From Azospirillum sp. B21 (GTDB taxonomy: Bacteria; Pseudomonadota; Alphaproteobacteria; Azospirillales; Azospirillaceae), in assembly GCF_008364825.1 (NCBI RefSeq), contig NZ_VTTO01000002.1, positions 248,001-312,000 of the forward strand: 64,000 nucleotides of DNA, written 5' to 3'. Below, piece by piece: positions 1 to 8,426 of the stretch (position 1 is the stretch's first letter; every line of letters starts with the position of its first letter). Position numbers and translations under genes: made by a program. The notes under the pieces were generated by a model. It ran no database searches and was not told the DNA's origin. It worked only from the letters and a program-made list of their open reading frames with translations.

Positions 1-432
1 GATGTGCGCGACGTTGCGGTATTCCCAGATCTGGCGCGAGAAGACGATATCCTTGCGATCCAGCTCGTTGAAATTCGGGCTGACCGCCAACTGCGCCCAG
101 TAGACATCGCCGTCGGAGTCCTGGTCGCCAAGTTCGTGCACCAGTTCGATCTTGGAGAATTCCAGCGCCCGCAACTCCGTCAGCGCCTTCTGGCGGCGGC
201 CGTTGAATTCGGTCAGGCGGGCTTGCAGGGTGGTGACGTCGACGCGCTTGCGCTCCGTCTTCTGGCGCCATTCGGCCAGCGCGGCGCGCTTCTTGTCGTA
301 CTGTCTCTGGTTCATCGCCTCGCGCGCCTTTTCGGCGCTGACTCGGCCGACATCGACCACGATCGACAGACCAAGCGCGGCGGCGCTGGTGATCAGAAGC
401 AGCATCCCCAGGAACTCGGCCGAAATGACCAT
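1..432 (-). CDS. Membrane-anchored coiled-coil protein, 3' end cut by window edge
   Basis: The reading frame is open from an ATG at 432 leftward to base 1, giving 144 codons with no stop, so the C-terminus lies outside the window. A GGAGGG ribosome-binding site sits just upstream of the ATG. Residues about 6-26 form one hydrophobic segment (EFLGMLLLITSAAALGLSIV). A charged, helix-prone stretch follows to about residue 100, rich in Lys, Arg, Glu and Gln (AEKAREAMNQRQYDKKRAAL), and looks like a coiled coil. The picture is an inner-membrane anchor with a cytoplasmic or periplasmic coiled coil. I do not recognise the family and assign no function. Codon use matches the neighbouring genes. Confidence 0.6.
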   Translation of the reverse strand, partial: MVISAEFLGMLLLITSAAALGLSIVVDVGRVSAEKAREAMNQRQYDKKRAALAEWRQKTERKRVDVTTLQARLTEFNGRRQKALTELRALEFSKIELVHELGDQDSDGDVYWAQLAVSPNFNELDRKDIVFSRQIWEYRNVAHI

Positions 433-673
433 TCGCCCTCCGCCAGCCGCACCGAATGCCCGCGCCGCTTCGACGACGCATGGTGCCATGGACGGCGGAG
501 GGTCGCGATGCCATCGCGACAACCCGCCGCACAGGGGCGGATCATACCATCGCGCTCTGCGCCAAGGTTGCCATTTTTAGCTCAAATAGGGGTAAACCCG
601 CCTTTTTTGGGAGGGTTTATGACCAGACGCCGATCAGGCAAAGGACTGCGGCGCCCGGTCATAGTTCTGCGGG

Positions 674-1105
674 TCAGCCGGACTTTTCCGAGGGCACGAA
701 AGTCATGGCGACACCGTTCATGCAGTAGCGCTTCCCTGTCGGCTGCGGCCCGTCATCGAAGACATGGCCGAGATGGCCTTTGCAGCTGGCGCAATGAACC
801 TCGGTCCGCGGATAGGCCAGCTTGTAGTCGGTGGAGGTCTCCACCGCTCCGGGAATCGGCTCCCAGAAGCTGGGCCAACCCGACCCGCTTTCGTATTTGG
901 TGTCGCTGGCATAGAGGGGCTGCCCGCAGCCGGCGCAGCGGTAGACGCCCCGGCGCTTCTCGTCGTTGAGCGGGCTGGTGCCGGGATACTCGGTCGCGTG
1001 TTCGCGCAGAACCTTGAACTGATTGGGCGACAATTCCTGCTTCCAGTCCTGTTCGCTCTTGTCCGTGGTGTTCTGGGCCGTATTGTTCTTGTCCGATTCG
1101 GGCAT
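674..1105 (-). CDS. msrB: Peptide-methionine (R)-S-oxide reductase MsrB
   Basis: It reduces the R epimer of methionine sulfoxide in proteins, probably in the cytosol because no signal peptide is visible. The protein has 143 residues, normal for single-domain MsrB. The structural zinc site is two CxxC pairs (C57/C60 in RCAGCGQPL and C105/C108 in HCASCKGHLGH). The catalytic cysteine is C128 in RYCMNGVAMTF, and the SGSGWPSFW substrate-pocket motif is intact. The frame stays open upstream for about 100 more codons, but that part is low-complexity Pro/Arg sequence unlike MsrB. The ATG at 1105, with GGAGA about a dozen bases upstream, fits the family length. No msrA is adjacent. Confidence 0.95.
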   Translation of the reverse strand: MPESDKNNTAQNTTDKSEQDWKQELSPNQFKVLREHATEYPGTSPLNDEKRRGVYRCAGCGQPLYASDTKYESGSGWPSFWEPIPGAVETSTDYKLAYPRTEVHCASCKGHLGHVFDDGPQPTGKRYCMNGVAMTFVPSEKSG

Positions 1106-1406
1106 GCCGCCGGTCTCCGCTGGTGGTGGTCGGTGTTCCAGACCCACTATATTGGTCGGACTTGCCGCCGGCCCAAGCGGGTCGGGAGGGCGATCACGCG
1201 GCTGTGATGGCGGCGGTCCTATGCCGGACAGGATCGGCGGAACGGGCCGGACCGGATCTGAGGCTGCGACAAAAGAATCTTGCCGGTCTGGCGAAGGTTC
1301 GAGGGGACATGCCTTCCGAAAATGAATCGGTTTCGGTAACATCCCGGTTGCCAACAGTCCGGGACAGCGTGTCCGGGACGGCAGTGCCGGGGCATCGACG
1401 CGCCGC
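1106..1406. other. Intergenic region, msrB / pentapeptide gene
   Basis: This 301-base gap lies between two divergent genes and should hold both promoters. The only repeat seen is a short direct repeat, GTCCGGGAC, shortly before the pentapeptide-repeat gene. No convincing operator, RNA or small ORF is visible. Confidence 0.4.
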
Positions 1407-2600
1407 ATGACGGATGAACGCTACCTTCGGGCGGTTCGCGACGCGCTGGTGCGGCACCAGCAATGGCTGCTGCGCGACCCGGCCGGCCGGGGGCGCCGCG
1501 CCAATCTCAGCTTTTACGATCTGGCCGGGCTGGGCCTCAACCGCGTCAACTTGTCGGGCGCCAAGCTGACGGGCGCCAGTCTGGCGCGGGCGCGGATGGT
1601 CGGCACCGTGCTGTCGAAGGCCGATCTCTACGGCGCCGACCTGTCGAAGGCCGATTTGACCGGCGCGCAGTTGCAGGGCGCCGATCTGCGTGGGGCCAGG
1701 GTCGACGGCGCGAAGCTGCAGAACGCCAACCTGCAGGGCGCCGACCTGCGCCGCGGCATGGTGCTGGACGCGGGCGAGTTCCGGGCGGCCGGCAACAGCG
1801 ACGGCACCACGACCTTCGTCGGCTGCAGCCTGACCAAGGCGATCCTGACCGATTGCCGGATGGCGCAGTGCGATTTCAGCGGCAGCGACCTGTCCGGTGC
1901 CGATTTCAGCGGCAGCGACCTCAGCGGCGCCATCCTGATCGGGGCGGATCTGACCGGGGCCACCATGCGCAAGGCGACGCTGGACGGCGTGCTGATGTGC
2001 GGCGCCCGCCTGCACGAGGAATTGCGGGTGGCACTGGAGCGGCATGGCGTCGATGTGGACGGCACCGGCCTGACCACCACCGCGGCGCGGATGACCGACC
2101 TGATCGCCGAGCATCAGATCTGGGTGGAGAAGCTGGGGAAGGGCGGCGAGCGCATCCAACTGCAGCGTATCGACCTGCGCGGCTACAATTTCGCCAACCA
2201 GCTGCTGTGCGGGGCGGTGATGCGCTTCAGCGGTCTGCGCGGGGCTGATTTCTCCGGCGCCAAGCTGATGATGGCCGACCTGTCCTACAGCGATCTGCGT
2301 GACGCCGACTTCACCAGCGCCGACCTGTCCGGCTGCAATTTGGAAGGCGCCAATCTGGCCGGCGCCAAGCTGTGGCGGGCCAAGTTCCGCAAGGTGGATC
2401 TCAGCGGCGACGGCAGCCGCCTGTGGCCGACCAGCTTCGCCAAGGCGCGGCTGACCGGCGCCGACCTGCGCGACGCCAGCCTTGCCGGGGTGGTGCTGCG
2501 CGGCACCGACCTGACGGCGATCAAGACCAGTTTTGCCACGCTTAAGGGCGCCGACCTGTCCGCCGCCCTTGGATGGCATCCTTGCGAGGCGCCGGCCTGA
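1407..2600 (+). CDS. Pentapeptide-repeat protein with two HxxW-headed modules
   Basis: This 397-residue protein is largely A(D/N)LxG-type pentapeptide repeats, which fold as a right-handed quadrilateral beta helix. Repeats run from about residue 45 to 115, 145 to 200 and 250 to 395. Two non-repeat headers resemble each other: RHQQWLLRDPAGRGRRANL near residue 18 and EHQIWVEKLGKGGERIQLQ near residue 230. Each is followed by a repeat block, which suggests an internal duplication. There is no signal peptide or membrane segment, so it is probably cytosolic. Known members include DNA-gyrase-protecting mimics such as MfpA and Qnr, but the headers and length differ and no substrate can be assigned. 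It starts at ATG 1407 and converges on the next gene with a 30-base gap. Confidence 0.85.
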   Translation: MTDERYLRAVRDALVRHQQWLLRDPAGRGRRANLSFYDLAGLGLNRVNLSGAKLTGASLARARMVGTVLSKADLYGADLSKADLTGAQLQGADLRGARVDGAKLQNANLQGADLRRGMVLDAGEFRAAGNSDGTTTFVGCSLTKAILTDCRMAQCDFSGSDLSGADFSGSDLSGAILIGADLTGATMRKATLDGVLMCGARLHEELRVALERHGVDVDGTGLTTTAARMTDLIAEHQIWVEKLGKGGERIQLQRIDLRGYNFANQLLCGAVMRFSGLRGADFSGAKLMMADLSYSDLRDADFTSADLSGCNLEGANLAGAKLWRAKFRKVDLSGDGSRLWPTSFAKARLTGADLRDASLAGVVLRGTDLTAIKTSFATLKGADLSAALGWHPCEAPA

Positions 2601-2630
2601 CGCATCCACGATTTCAGATCGACTTCCGGT

Positions 2631-3626
2631 TCAACTGCCATCCGCCACGGGAATGCGCCCGGCGACGATGGCGCGGCGGGCCGCCTCCACCGCGTCCAGC
2701 ATGGCGGGGGTCAGAAGCTCCCGGTTGTTTTCGTCCACCGCGTAATCGACGGCGCCCTCCGCCAGCCCCAGCGCCACCGTGCCGGCGCTCCACCGCCCCT
2801 GGAGCGCCGCCTGGAAGGTCGAGTCCACCGCCAGATCCACCCGCTTCAGCATGGAGGTGAGGATGGAGCCGGGATACAGGTAGTTCTGGTTGCTGTCGAC
2901 GCCGATGGCCAGCCGGCGCGCCTCGCTCGCCGCGGCGAAGATGCCGAAATTCGACACGCCGGCCCCGGCGAAGACCACGTCGGCCCCGCGCTGGAACTGG
3001 CTGCGCGCCACTTCCGCTCCGGCGGTGGGGTCGTTGAAGGCAGCTGGCGTGGTGCCGACGAAGTTCACCACCACCCGGATGTCGCCGCGGGCATGGCGCG
3101 CACCTTGTTCGAAGCCGGCGATGAATTTGCGGATCAGTGGGATGTCCAGCGCGCCGATGAAGCCGACGGTCCCGCTCTTCGACGCCAGCGCCGCCAGCAC
3201 GCCGACCAGGAAGGCGCCCTCCTGCTCCTTGAAGGTGACGCAGCGGATGTTCGGCGCCTCCGCCACCGCATCGACCAGGGTGAAGCGCACGGCCGGGTGC
3301 GCCGGGGCCAGCCGGGCCAGCGGCGTCGCATAGTAGAAGCCGATGGCGACCAGATCGGTCACACCCCGCCGAATCAGGGACGCAACCCCTTGGTCGAACT
3401 GGGCCGGATTGGACGGCAGGTATTCGACGAACGGAATTCCGCTGGCCGCCTTGAACCGCTCCGCGCCGGCGAAGGCGCCTTCGTTGAAGCTCTTGTCGAA
3501 CTTCTGGCCCGCCGCATAGACCAGCCCCGGCCGGATGGCGGCCGCCTGAGATCGCTGCGGCAGCAGGACCAGGGTGGCCCCGGCGGCGACGCAGGACAGG
3601 ACCGACCGGCGGTTGGGGTGCGGCAT
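2631..3626 (-). CDS. BMP-family ABC transporter substrate-binding protein
   Basis: This is a predicted periplasmic binding protein of the basic membrane protein (PnrA/Med) family, whose members bind nucleosides or purines for ABC uptake. The mature part begins about residue 30 with the family's IRPGLVYAAGQKFDKSFNEG segment and continues with GFIGALDIPLIRKFIAGFEQG and IGVDSNQNYLYPG, typical ligand-site regions. The N-terminus has a twin-arginine-like signal (NRRSVLS followed by a hydrophobic stretch). Start ATG 3626 has GGAGG eight bases upstream; an open extension upstream is unsupported. Length is 331 residues, normal for the family. No permease or ATPase gene is next to it, so its partner transporter is elsewhere or it acts alone. 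Confidence 0.85.
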   Translation of the reverse strand: MPHPNRRSVLSCVAAGATLVLLPQRSQAAAIRPGLVYAAGQKFDKSFNEGAFAGAERFKAASGIPFVEYLPSNPAQFDQGVASLIRRGVTDLVAIGFYYATPLARLAPAHPAVRFTLVDAVAEAPNIRCVTFKEQEGAFLVGVLAALASKSGTVGFIGALDIPLIRKFIAGFEQGARHARGDIRVVVNFVGTTPAAFNDPTAGAEVARSQFQRGADVVFAGAGVSNFGIFAAASEARRLAIGVDSNQNYLYPGSILTSMLKRVDLAVDSTFQAALQGRWSAGTVALGLAEGAVDYAVDENNRELLTPAMLDAVEAARRAIVAGRIPVADGS

Positions 3627-3876
3627 GACGCTGCCTCCGGCTGGGTGGAAAATCCGGTATACAGCCTCAATTTTAGACACGGGCCCGCCGCCGGAACCAG
3701 AATTTTGTTGCTCTGCAAACCGGCGGAAGCCTGGATTGTCGCGGGTCCGGCTCATCGCACGCCGATCAGGGCAGCCATGACGAGACGGGACTTTGCGCAA
3801 GGCGGGTGACGGATCAGCTTAAAGGCTGCGGACTCCGTCCGGCCGGCTCCCCACCCCTTCTTATTCGGATTTCCTG

Positions 3877-5109
3877 ATGCTCGCGCGCCTTGCCGCCGTC
3901 CGTTCCCGTTTGCCTGCCGAAAGCCCCTTCTTCATCGCGGCGCTGGGCGTGCTGATGTCGTTCGGCCCGATGGGCACCGACATGTATCTGCCCGGCATGC
4001 CGCAAATCGGGCGCGACCTGCATGCGCCTCAGGATCAGGTGCAATGGACGCTGTCGGCCTTCTTCCTGGGCTTCGGCGTCGGGCAGTTGCTGTGGGGGGC
4101 GTTGAGTGACCGGTTCGGCCGGCGGATTCCGGTGGCGACCGGCATCCTGCTCTATGCCGTGGGCTGCGTCGGCTGTTCGCTGACCACCGATGTCGGCCAT
4201 CTGGCGGCTTGGCGCTTCGTGCAGGCGGTGGGGGCCTGCGCCGGGCCTGTGCTGGTCCGTGCGATGATCCGCGACGTGTTCGAGCGCGACCGCGCCGCCA
4301 GCGTGCTGTCGATGATGATGCTGGTGATGGGTGCCGCCCCGATCATCGCCCCGCTGATCGGCGGGCAGATCCTGATCTGGGCGAACTGGCGCTGGATCTT
4401 CTGGGCCCAGGCGGCTTTCGGCGTCATCGCCATGCTGGCGCTCGCCACCCTGCCGGAAACCCACCCCGAGACGCGGCGCACCAGCCTGCGCCCGATGGTG
4501 CTGGCGGAGTCCTACCGCACGCTGCTGACCAACCGCCGCTATCTCGGCTATGCGGTGGGATCGTCCTTCATCTATGCGGGGATGTTCGCCTTCATCTCCG
4601 GCTCGCCCTTCGTCTATATCGAGCTGTTCGGGGTGCAGCCGGAGAATTACGGTTTCCTGTTCGGACTGAACATCGTCGGCATGATCATCGTCAACACGCT
4701 GAACAGCCGCGCCGTGATGCGCTTCGGGTCCGACGTGATGCTGCGGACCGGCGTCTGGCTGTCGGCGGCAAGCGGCATCCTGCTGGTCGTCGTCGTGGCG
4801 AGCGGCTGGGGGGGCTTGTGGGGGCTGGTCGGCTGCCTGTTCCTGTTCATGTCGCTGACCGGGTTCTGTTTCGCCAACTCCATGGCCGGGGCGCTGCAGT
4901 CCTTCCCGCAGATGGCCGGCACCGCGTCGGCGCTCGCGGGCATGCTGCAGTTCAGCATCGGCGCGGCGTCGGGCTGGGCGGTCGGGCTGATGGCCAACGG
5001 CACCGCCTTGCCGATGGCGGCGGTGATCGGCGGCGCGGCGGTGGTCAGCCTTGCGCTGAACCTGTGGCTGATCCGGCCCGTCCGTCGCCGTCAGCATGGC
5101 GAACAGTAA
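3877..5109 (+). CDS. Bcr/CflA-family MFS drug exporter
   Basis: A 410-residue inner-membrane transporter of the major facilitator superfamily with about 12 hydrophobic segments. The motif-A loop between helices 2 and 3 is clear (GALSDRFGRRIPV). The N-terminal region (FGPMGTDMYLPGMPQIG) is the hallmark of the Bcr/CflA group, proton-driven exporters of bicyclomycin, chloramphenicol or similar molecules. The substrate cannot be read from sequence. It stands alone between the convergent BMP gene and a separately promoted substrate-binding protein. A 10-base palindrome, AAGATATCTT at 5113-5122, lies just after the stop codon and could belong to the promoter region of the next gene. Confidence 0.9.
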   Translation: MLARLAAVRSRLPAESPFFIAALGVLMSFGPMGTDMYLPGMPQIGRDLHAPQDQVQWTLSAFFLGFGVGQLLWGALSDRFGRRIPVATGILLYAVGCVGCSLTTDVGHLAAWRFVQAVGACAGPVLVRAMIRDVFERDRAASVLSMMMLVMGAAPIIAPLIGGQILIWANWRWIFWAQAAFGVIAMLALATLPETHPETRRTSLRPMVLAESYRTLLTNRRYLGYAVGSSFIYAGMFAFISGSPFVYIELFGVQPENYGFLFGLNIVGMIIVNTLNSRAVMRFGSDVMLRTGVWLSAASGILLVVVVASGWGGLWGLVGCLFLFMSLTGFCFANSMAGALQSFPQMAGTASALAGMLQFSIGAASGWAVGLMANGTALPMAAVIGGAAVVSLALNLWLIRPVRRRQHGEQ

Positions 5110-5212
5110 GACAAGATATCTTTGTTGAATACCGGAATGTGTCATTTGGGGATGTTGTGAATTGAGTTTCCCGGCCGGGCGGGCTAGCTTTGCCCGGCAG
5201 AGGGAGACCACA

Positions 5213-6280
5213 ATGCCGACGACCTGCCGTTCCATCACCACCCTTCCCATCGCCCGCCGCCAACTCCTGGCCGGCGCTGCCGCATTGGGCGCCGTCGCCG
5301 CCGGTGCCGCGATGGCGCTGCCGCTGCCGGCCTTCGCCGCGACCACTTTGCGTGTCGGCTATATCCCGATCATCCCCATGACCCAGCTCTATGTGCTGAC
5401 GGGGGAGGGATGGGCGAAGGATGCCGGGCTGACCCTGCAGACCACCGGCTTCCAGTCGGGTCCGGCGATGATCCAGGCGCTGGCGTCGGGGACACTGGAC
5501 GTCGCCTATGTCGGCATCGGCCCGGCGATGATCGCGCGGTCGAAGGGGGTGAAGCTGAAGGTCGTCGCCGCCAACGTCATCGATCAGGTGGCGCTGATCG
5601 GCGGCGGTCCGCTGGCCAAGGCGATGGCCGGCGCTGCCAGCCCGGCGGAGGGGATCAAGGCCTTCCGCGCAGCCCACGGCCGGCTGCCCAAGATCGGCTC
5701 GCTGCCGGCCGGTTCGGTGCCCGACACGGTGCTGCGCTATTGGATGGCGGAAGTCGCCCATATCGGCGCGGACGAGGTCGAGATCGTCGGCATGGGCGAA
5801 CAGCCCCTGCAGCAGGCGCTGCTGACAGGCGCCATCGACGGCGCCTCGATCCTGGAGCCGATCCTGACGCTGGTGCAGTCGCGCCTGCAGGATGCCGCCA
5901 TCATCGCCAAGGCCGGCACCATGTTCCCCAAGCAGCCGGGTGCGGTTCTGGCGGTGACGGAGGACGCCATCGCCAACAACCGCGCCGCCGTCGCCGATCT
6001 GGTCAAGCTGCACATCCGCGCCACCGCATTCGCCAAGTCCAATCCCGACCGCACGGCGGAGCTGGTGACGGAGATCATCGGCAAGGGGCTGGTGGAGCGC
6101 GACGTGATGCGGGCGGCGCTGACCTCCGACGCGACGACCTTCGTCGACGACCCCAGGGTGATTCTGGACTCCACCAAGCGGATGCAGGCGTTTCAGCAGA
6201 CCCTGGGCCAGATCACCGAGCCCGTCGACGTGGACGCGCTGTTCGACCTGTCCTTCCACGACGCCGCCGTGGGGAAATGA
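5213..6280 (+). CDS. ABC substrate-binding protein, NrtA/SsuA/TauA type
   Basis: Predicted periplasmic binding protein of the nitrate/sulfonate/taurine family, 355 residues. The N-terminus carries a twin-arginine signal (ARRQLLAGAAALGA) ending near residue 43. The mature protein opens with LRVGYIPIIPMTQLYVLTGEG, the standard first strand and ligand loop, and contains ALASGTLDVAYVGIGPAMIA. Start ATG 5213 has AGGGAGA six bases upstream; a TTG further upstream is less likely. Its stop overlaps the next gene's start as ATGA, so the two are translationally coupled. No permease or ATPase is adjacent. The coupled DsrE-like gene hints at a sulfur-containing ligand, which is inference. Confidence 0.88.
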   Translation: MPTTCRSITTLPIARRQLLAGAAALGAVAAGAAMALPLPAFAATTLRVGYIPIIPMTQLYVLTGEGWAKDAGLTLQTTGFQSGPAMIQALASGTLDVAYVGIGPAMIARSKGVKLKVVAANVIDQVALIGGGPLAKAMAGAASPAEGIKAFRAAHGRLPKIGSLPAGSVPDTVLRYWMAEVAHIGADEVEIVGMGEQPLQQALLTGAIDGASILEPILTLVQSRLQDAAIIAKAGTMFPKQPGAVLAVTEDAIANNRAAVADLVKLHIRATAFAKSNPDRTAELVTEIIGKGLVERDVMRAALTSDATTFVDDPRVILDSTKRMQAFQQTLGQITEPVDVDALFDLSFHDAAVGK

Positions 6281-6600
6281 CGGCCATGACCCCGCACCCG
6301 AACGGCCCCCTGCGTCTGGTCATCCACGCCCCCACCCCGGCGGCGCTGGAGCGGGCGCGGAACAATGCCCGCAACCTGCTGAAGGCGCGGCCGGACGCCG
6401 AAGTCCGTATCGTGGTGAATGCCGGTGCGGTCGCGGCGGCGCTGGACGGCCCGGATGCGGAGACCGACCGGCTTCTGCGCGTCTGCGGCAACACGCTGGC
6501 GAAGACCGGTCGGTCGGCGGAGGGGCTGACGGTGGTCCCCGCCGGCGTCCTCGACATCGCCGAGGCGCAGGCGGAGGGATGGGGCTACATGCGGGCCTGA
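6277..6600 (+). CDS. DsrE-like small protein coupled to a binding protein
   Basis: A 107-residue protein that starts inside the stop codon of the preceding gene (ATGA overlap); a second ATG at 6286 is also possible. It resembles the DsrE/DsrF-like family (COG1416): an N-terminal Rossmann-like LRLVIHAPTPAALERARNNA segment and the family's conserved cysteine in VCGNTLAKTGRS near residue 70. DsrE and TusD proteins carry persulfide sulfur on this cysteine, but many COG1416 members have no proven activity. Coupling to an NrtA/SsuA-type binding protein fits a role in organosulfur handling, though this is inferred. It converges on ispE. Confidence 0.7.
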   Translation: MTAMTPHPNGPLRLVIHAPTPAALERARNNARNLLKARPDAEVRIVVNAGAVAAALDGPDAETDRLLRVCGNTLAKTGRSAEGLTVVPAGVLDIAEAQAEGWGYMRA

Positions 6601-6618
6601 AGCCCGCACAGTGCCCGA

Positions 6619-7659
6619 TCAGCCCACGCCCCAGCCGCCGGTGTCGGGGAAGGGAACGGCCGGCGGCGGGACTGCGGCGGCGGGATCGGCGACGATGCCG
6701 CGCGGCAGGGCGGGGGCGCCGGGCGGGGTGGAGAGCAGGCGGGTCGGCTTGACCCACCAACCCGGCTCCGCCGCTGCGATGGCCTTCGCCGCGGCCTCCG
6801 CCTGCTGTGCCGTGCCATAGAGGCCGAAGCAGGTGGCGCCGCTTCCCGACAGGCGGGGCAGCAGGCAGCCGGCGCTGCGCTCCAGCGCCGCCAACACGTC
6901 GGCGATCACCGGGGCGACCGTCAGGGCCGGGGCGGTGAGGTCGTTGGTCCGCTCCAGCAGCAGTGCGGCGAGATCGGCCGCATCCGCCGGTTTGCGGGTG
7001 AAGCGGGCGGGGGCGGAGAATGGGGCGCCGCTCTGCGTCCTCGCGGCGGCCATCGCCTTGAACACCGCCGGCGTCGGCACCGGCAGGTTCGAGTTTACCA
7101 GAACCACATGGGTTTCCGGCAACTCCGGCGCCTCGTCCAGCACGTTGCCGATGCCGCCGAAATAACAGCTGCGCCCGGCGACGCAGACCGGCACGTCGGC
7201 GCCCAGCCCGGCGGCCACCGCGAACAGCGCCGGATCATCGGCCGGCACCCCCCACAGGCGGGCCAGCGCCCGCAGGCAGGCGGCGGCGTCGGCCGACCCG
7301 CCGCCGATGCCGGACGCGACCGGCAGCGCCTTGGTCAGCGCGATCATCACGTCGGCCTGGCGTCCCAGCCGGGCGGCCAGCGCATGGGCGGCGCGGATCA
7401 CCAGATTGTCGGCCGGGTTCTCGCCCATCAGCACCGGGCCGAAGGGGCCGGCGATGGCCAGCCGTGGCCCGGCCGGCGGCAGGTCGGCACCGCGCAACGC
7501 CACCCGCGCGGCGCCCGCGGTCAGGGTGAGGACATCGCCGAACTCGGCGAAGGCGACGAGGCTGTCCAGCTCGTGATAGCCGTCGGCGCGCCGGCCGGTG
7601 ACGTGCAGGTACAGGTTCAGCTTGGCCGGGGCGGCCTCGACGATGGGAATGCCGGTCAT
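6619..7659 (-). CDS. ispE: 4-diphosphocytidyl-2-C-methyl-D-erythritol kinase IspE
   Basis: GHMP-family kinase of the non-mevalonate isoprenoid pathway; it phosphorylates the 2-hydroxyl of CDP-methylerythritol with ATP in the cytosol. The N-terminal APAKLNLYLHVTGRRADGYH block and the ATP-binding loop LPVASGIGGGSADAAACL are diagnostic. LSGSGATCFGLYG near the C-terminus is GHMP motif 3. The protein has 346 residues, somewhat longer than the E. coli enzyme, because of a C-terminal Ala/Pro-rich tail of about 40 residues. Start ATG 7659 is preceded by GGAG; the frame stays open upstream but that part is not IspE-like. The alpha/beta hydrolase gene lies 77 bases upstream on the same strand. Confidence 0.95.
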   Translation of the reverse strand: MTGIPIVEAAPAKLNLYLHVTGRRADGYHELDSLVAFAEFGDVLTLTAGAARVALRGADLPPAGPRLAIAGPFGPVLMGENPADNLVIRAAHALAARLGRQADVMIALTKALPVASGIGGGSADAAACLRALARLWGVPADDPALFAVAAGLGADVPVCVAGRSCYFGGIGNVLDEAPELPETHVVLVNSNLPVPTPAVFKAMAAARTQSGAPFSAPARFTRKPADAADLAALLLERTNDLTAPALTVAPVIADVLAALERSAGCLLPRLSGSGATCFGLYGTAQQAEAAAKAIAAAEPGWWVKPTRLLSTPPGAPALPRGIVADPAAAVPPPAVPFPDTGGWGVG

Positions 7660-7736
7660 AAGCTCCAATCCGCTGGCGGGCGCGCGACGACGCGCCCTGT
7701 GTCGCACCCTTGCCCCCGCAGCGGCAAGGGGTTGCT

Positions 7737-8297
7737 TCACAGCTGCGCCAGCAGGTCCTTCAGCAGCGTCTCGCCCATCGGCCAGGGGCCGTGGCCGCTG
7801 TCGTCGTTGATGTGTCCGACCTCGCCCGCATCGATGAAGTCGGCGCCCCACAGGGCGGCAAAGCCGCAGGCGCGGGCGGCGGAGCAGTAGGGATCGTTGC
7901 GGCTGCCGACCATCACGGCTGTGAAGGGCAGCGGATCGGTCGGCACCGGCGCGAAGCGGCGGACGACCGCCGGCACGCGATCCGGCGACTCGACGTCGGG
8001 CGGGGCGACGAGCAGGGCCGCCGCCACCTTGTCCGCGGCGTCGGATGTCGCCGCCCAGCGCGCGACCAGGATGCAGGCCAGGCTGTGCGCGACCAAGACC
8101 ACCGGCCCCGGTGCGGCGAGGGCTGCGGCGCGGACCGCCGCGTCGAGCCGCGCCACCCACCGCTCAGGCTCCGGTGCGTCCCAGTCGCCGAGATCGACGC
8201 GGTTCAGCGCCGGCAGCCGGCCTTGCAGCCATGTCTGCCAATGCCCCGGTCCGGAATTGCCCAGGCCGGGAAGAACCAGAACGGTCGGCTGCGTCAT
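7737..8297 (-). CDS. RBBP9/YdeN-family alpha/beta hydrolase
   Basis: A 186-residue cytosolic protein of the RBBP9/YdeN serine-hydrolase family, length typical. It opens with the strand-and-oxyanion-loop segment VLVLPGLGNSGPGHWQTWLQ. The nucleophile elbow is VAHSLAC, the acid is in SRNDPYC, and the histidine is in GHINDDSGHGPWP, so the triad is complete. The natural substrate is unknown for most members. It may be cotranscribed with ispE, 77 bases downstream on the same strand, but the products share no obvious pathway. Confidence 0.85.
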   Translation of the reverse strand: MTQPTVLVLPGLGNSGPGHWQTWLQGRLPALNRVDLGDWDAPEPERWVARLDAAVRAAALAAPGPVVLVAHSLACILVARWAATSDAADKVAAALLVAPPDVESPDRVPAVVRRFAPVPTDPLPFTAVMVGSRNDPYCSAARACGFAALWGADFIDAGEVGHINDDSGHGPWPMGETLLKDLLAQL

Positions 8298-8426
8298 TCT
8301 TTCAACTCTGCGTTTGTAAATGTTGCGTGTAGTCTCGGTTCATAACCAAAAACGAGGCAGCCGTTCTCCACAAGGTAAGCGGGAGCGGAGCCGGACGGCA
8401 CGAACGGAAGACAGGGGAGAAGCGCC

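Noticed and set aside
593..619. Inverted repeat TAAACCC...GGGTTTA near msrB
   Set aside because: Arms are only seven bases with a 13-base spacer and no T tract in a useful place. It could be chance in a mixed-GC gap.
1194..2609. Long antisense frame (471 codons) over the pentapeptide gene
   Set aside because: It mirrors the repeat pattern of the real gene, is rich in Gln/Ala/Gly and starts inside the next gene. There is no ribosome-binding site or known family.
3814..5346. Long minus-strand frame over the MFS exporter
   Set aside because: Arg/Gln/His-rich low-complexity translation, typical of antisense shadows in GC-rich DNA. The plus strand holds a clear 12-helix transporter.
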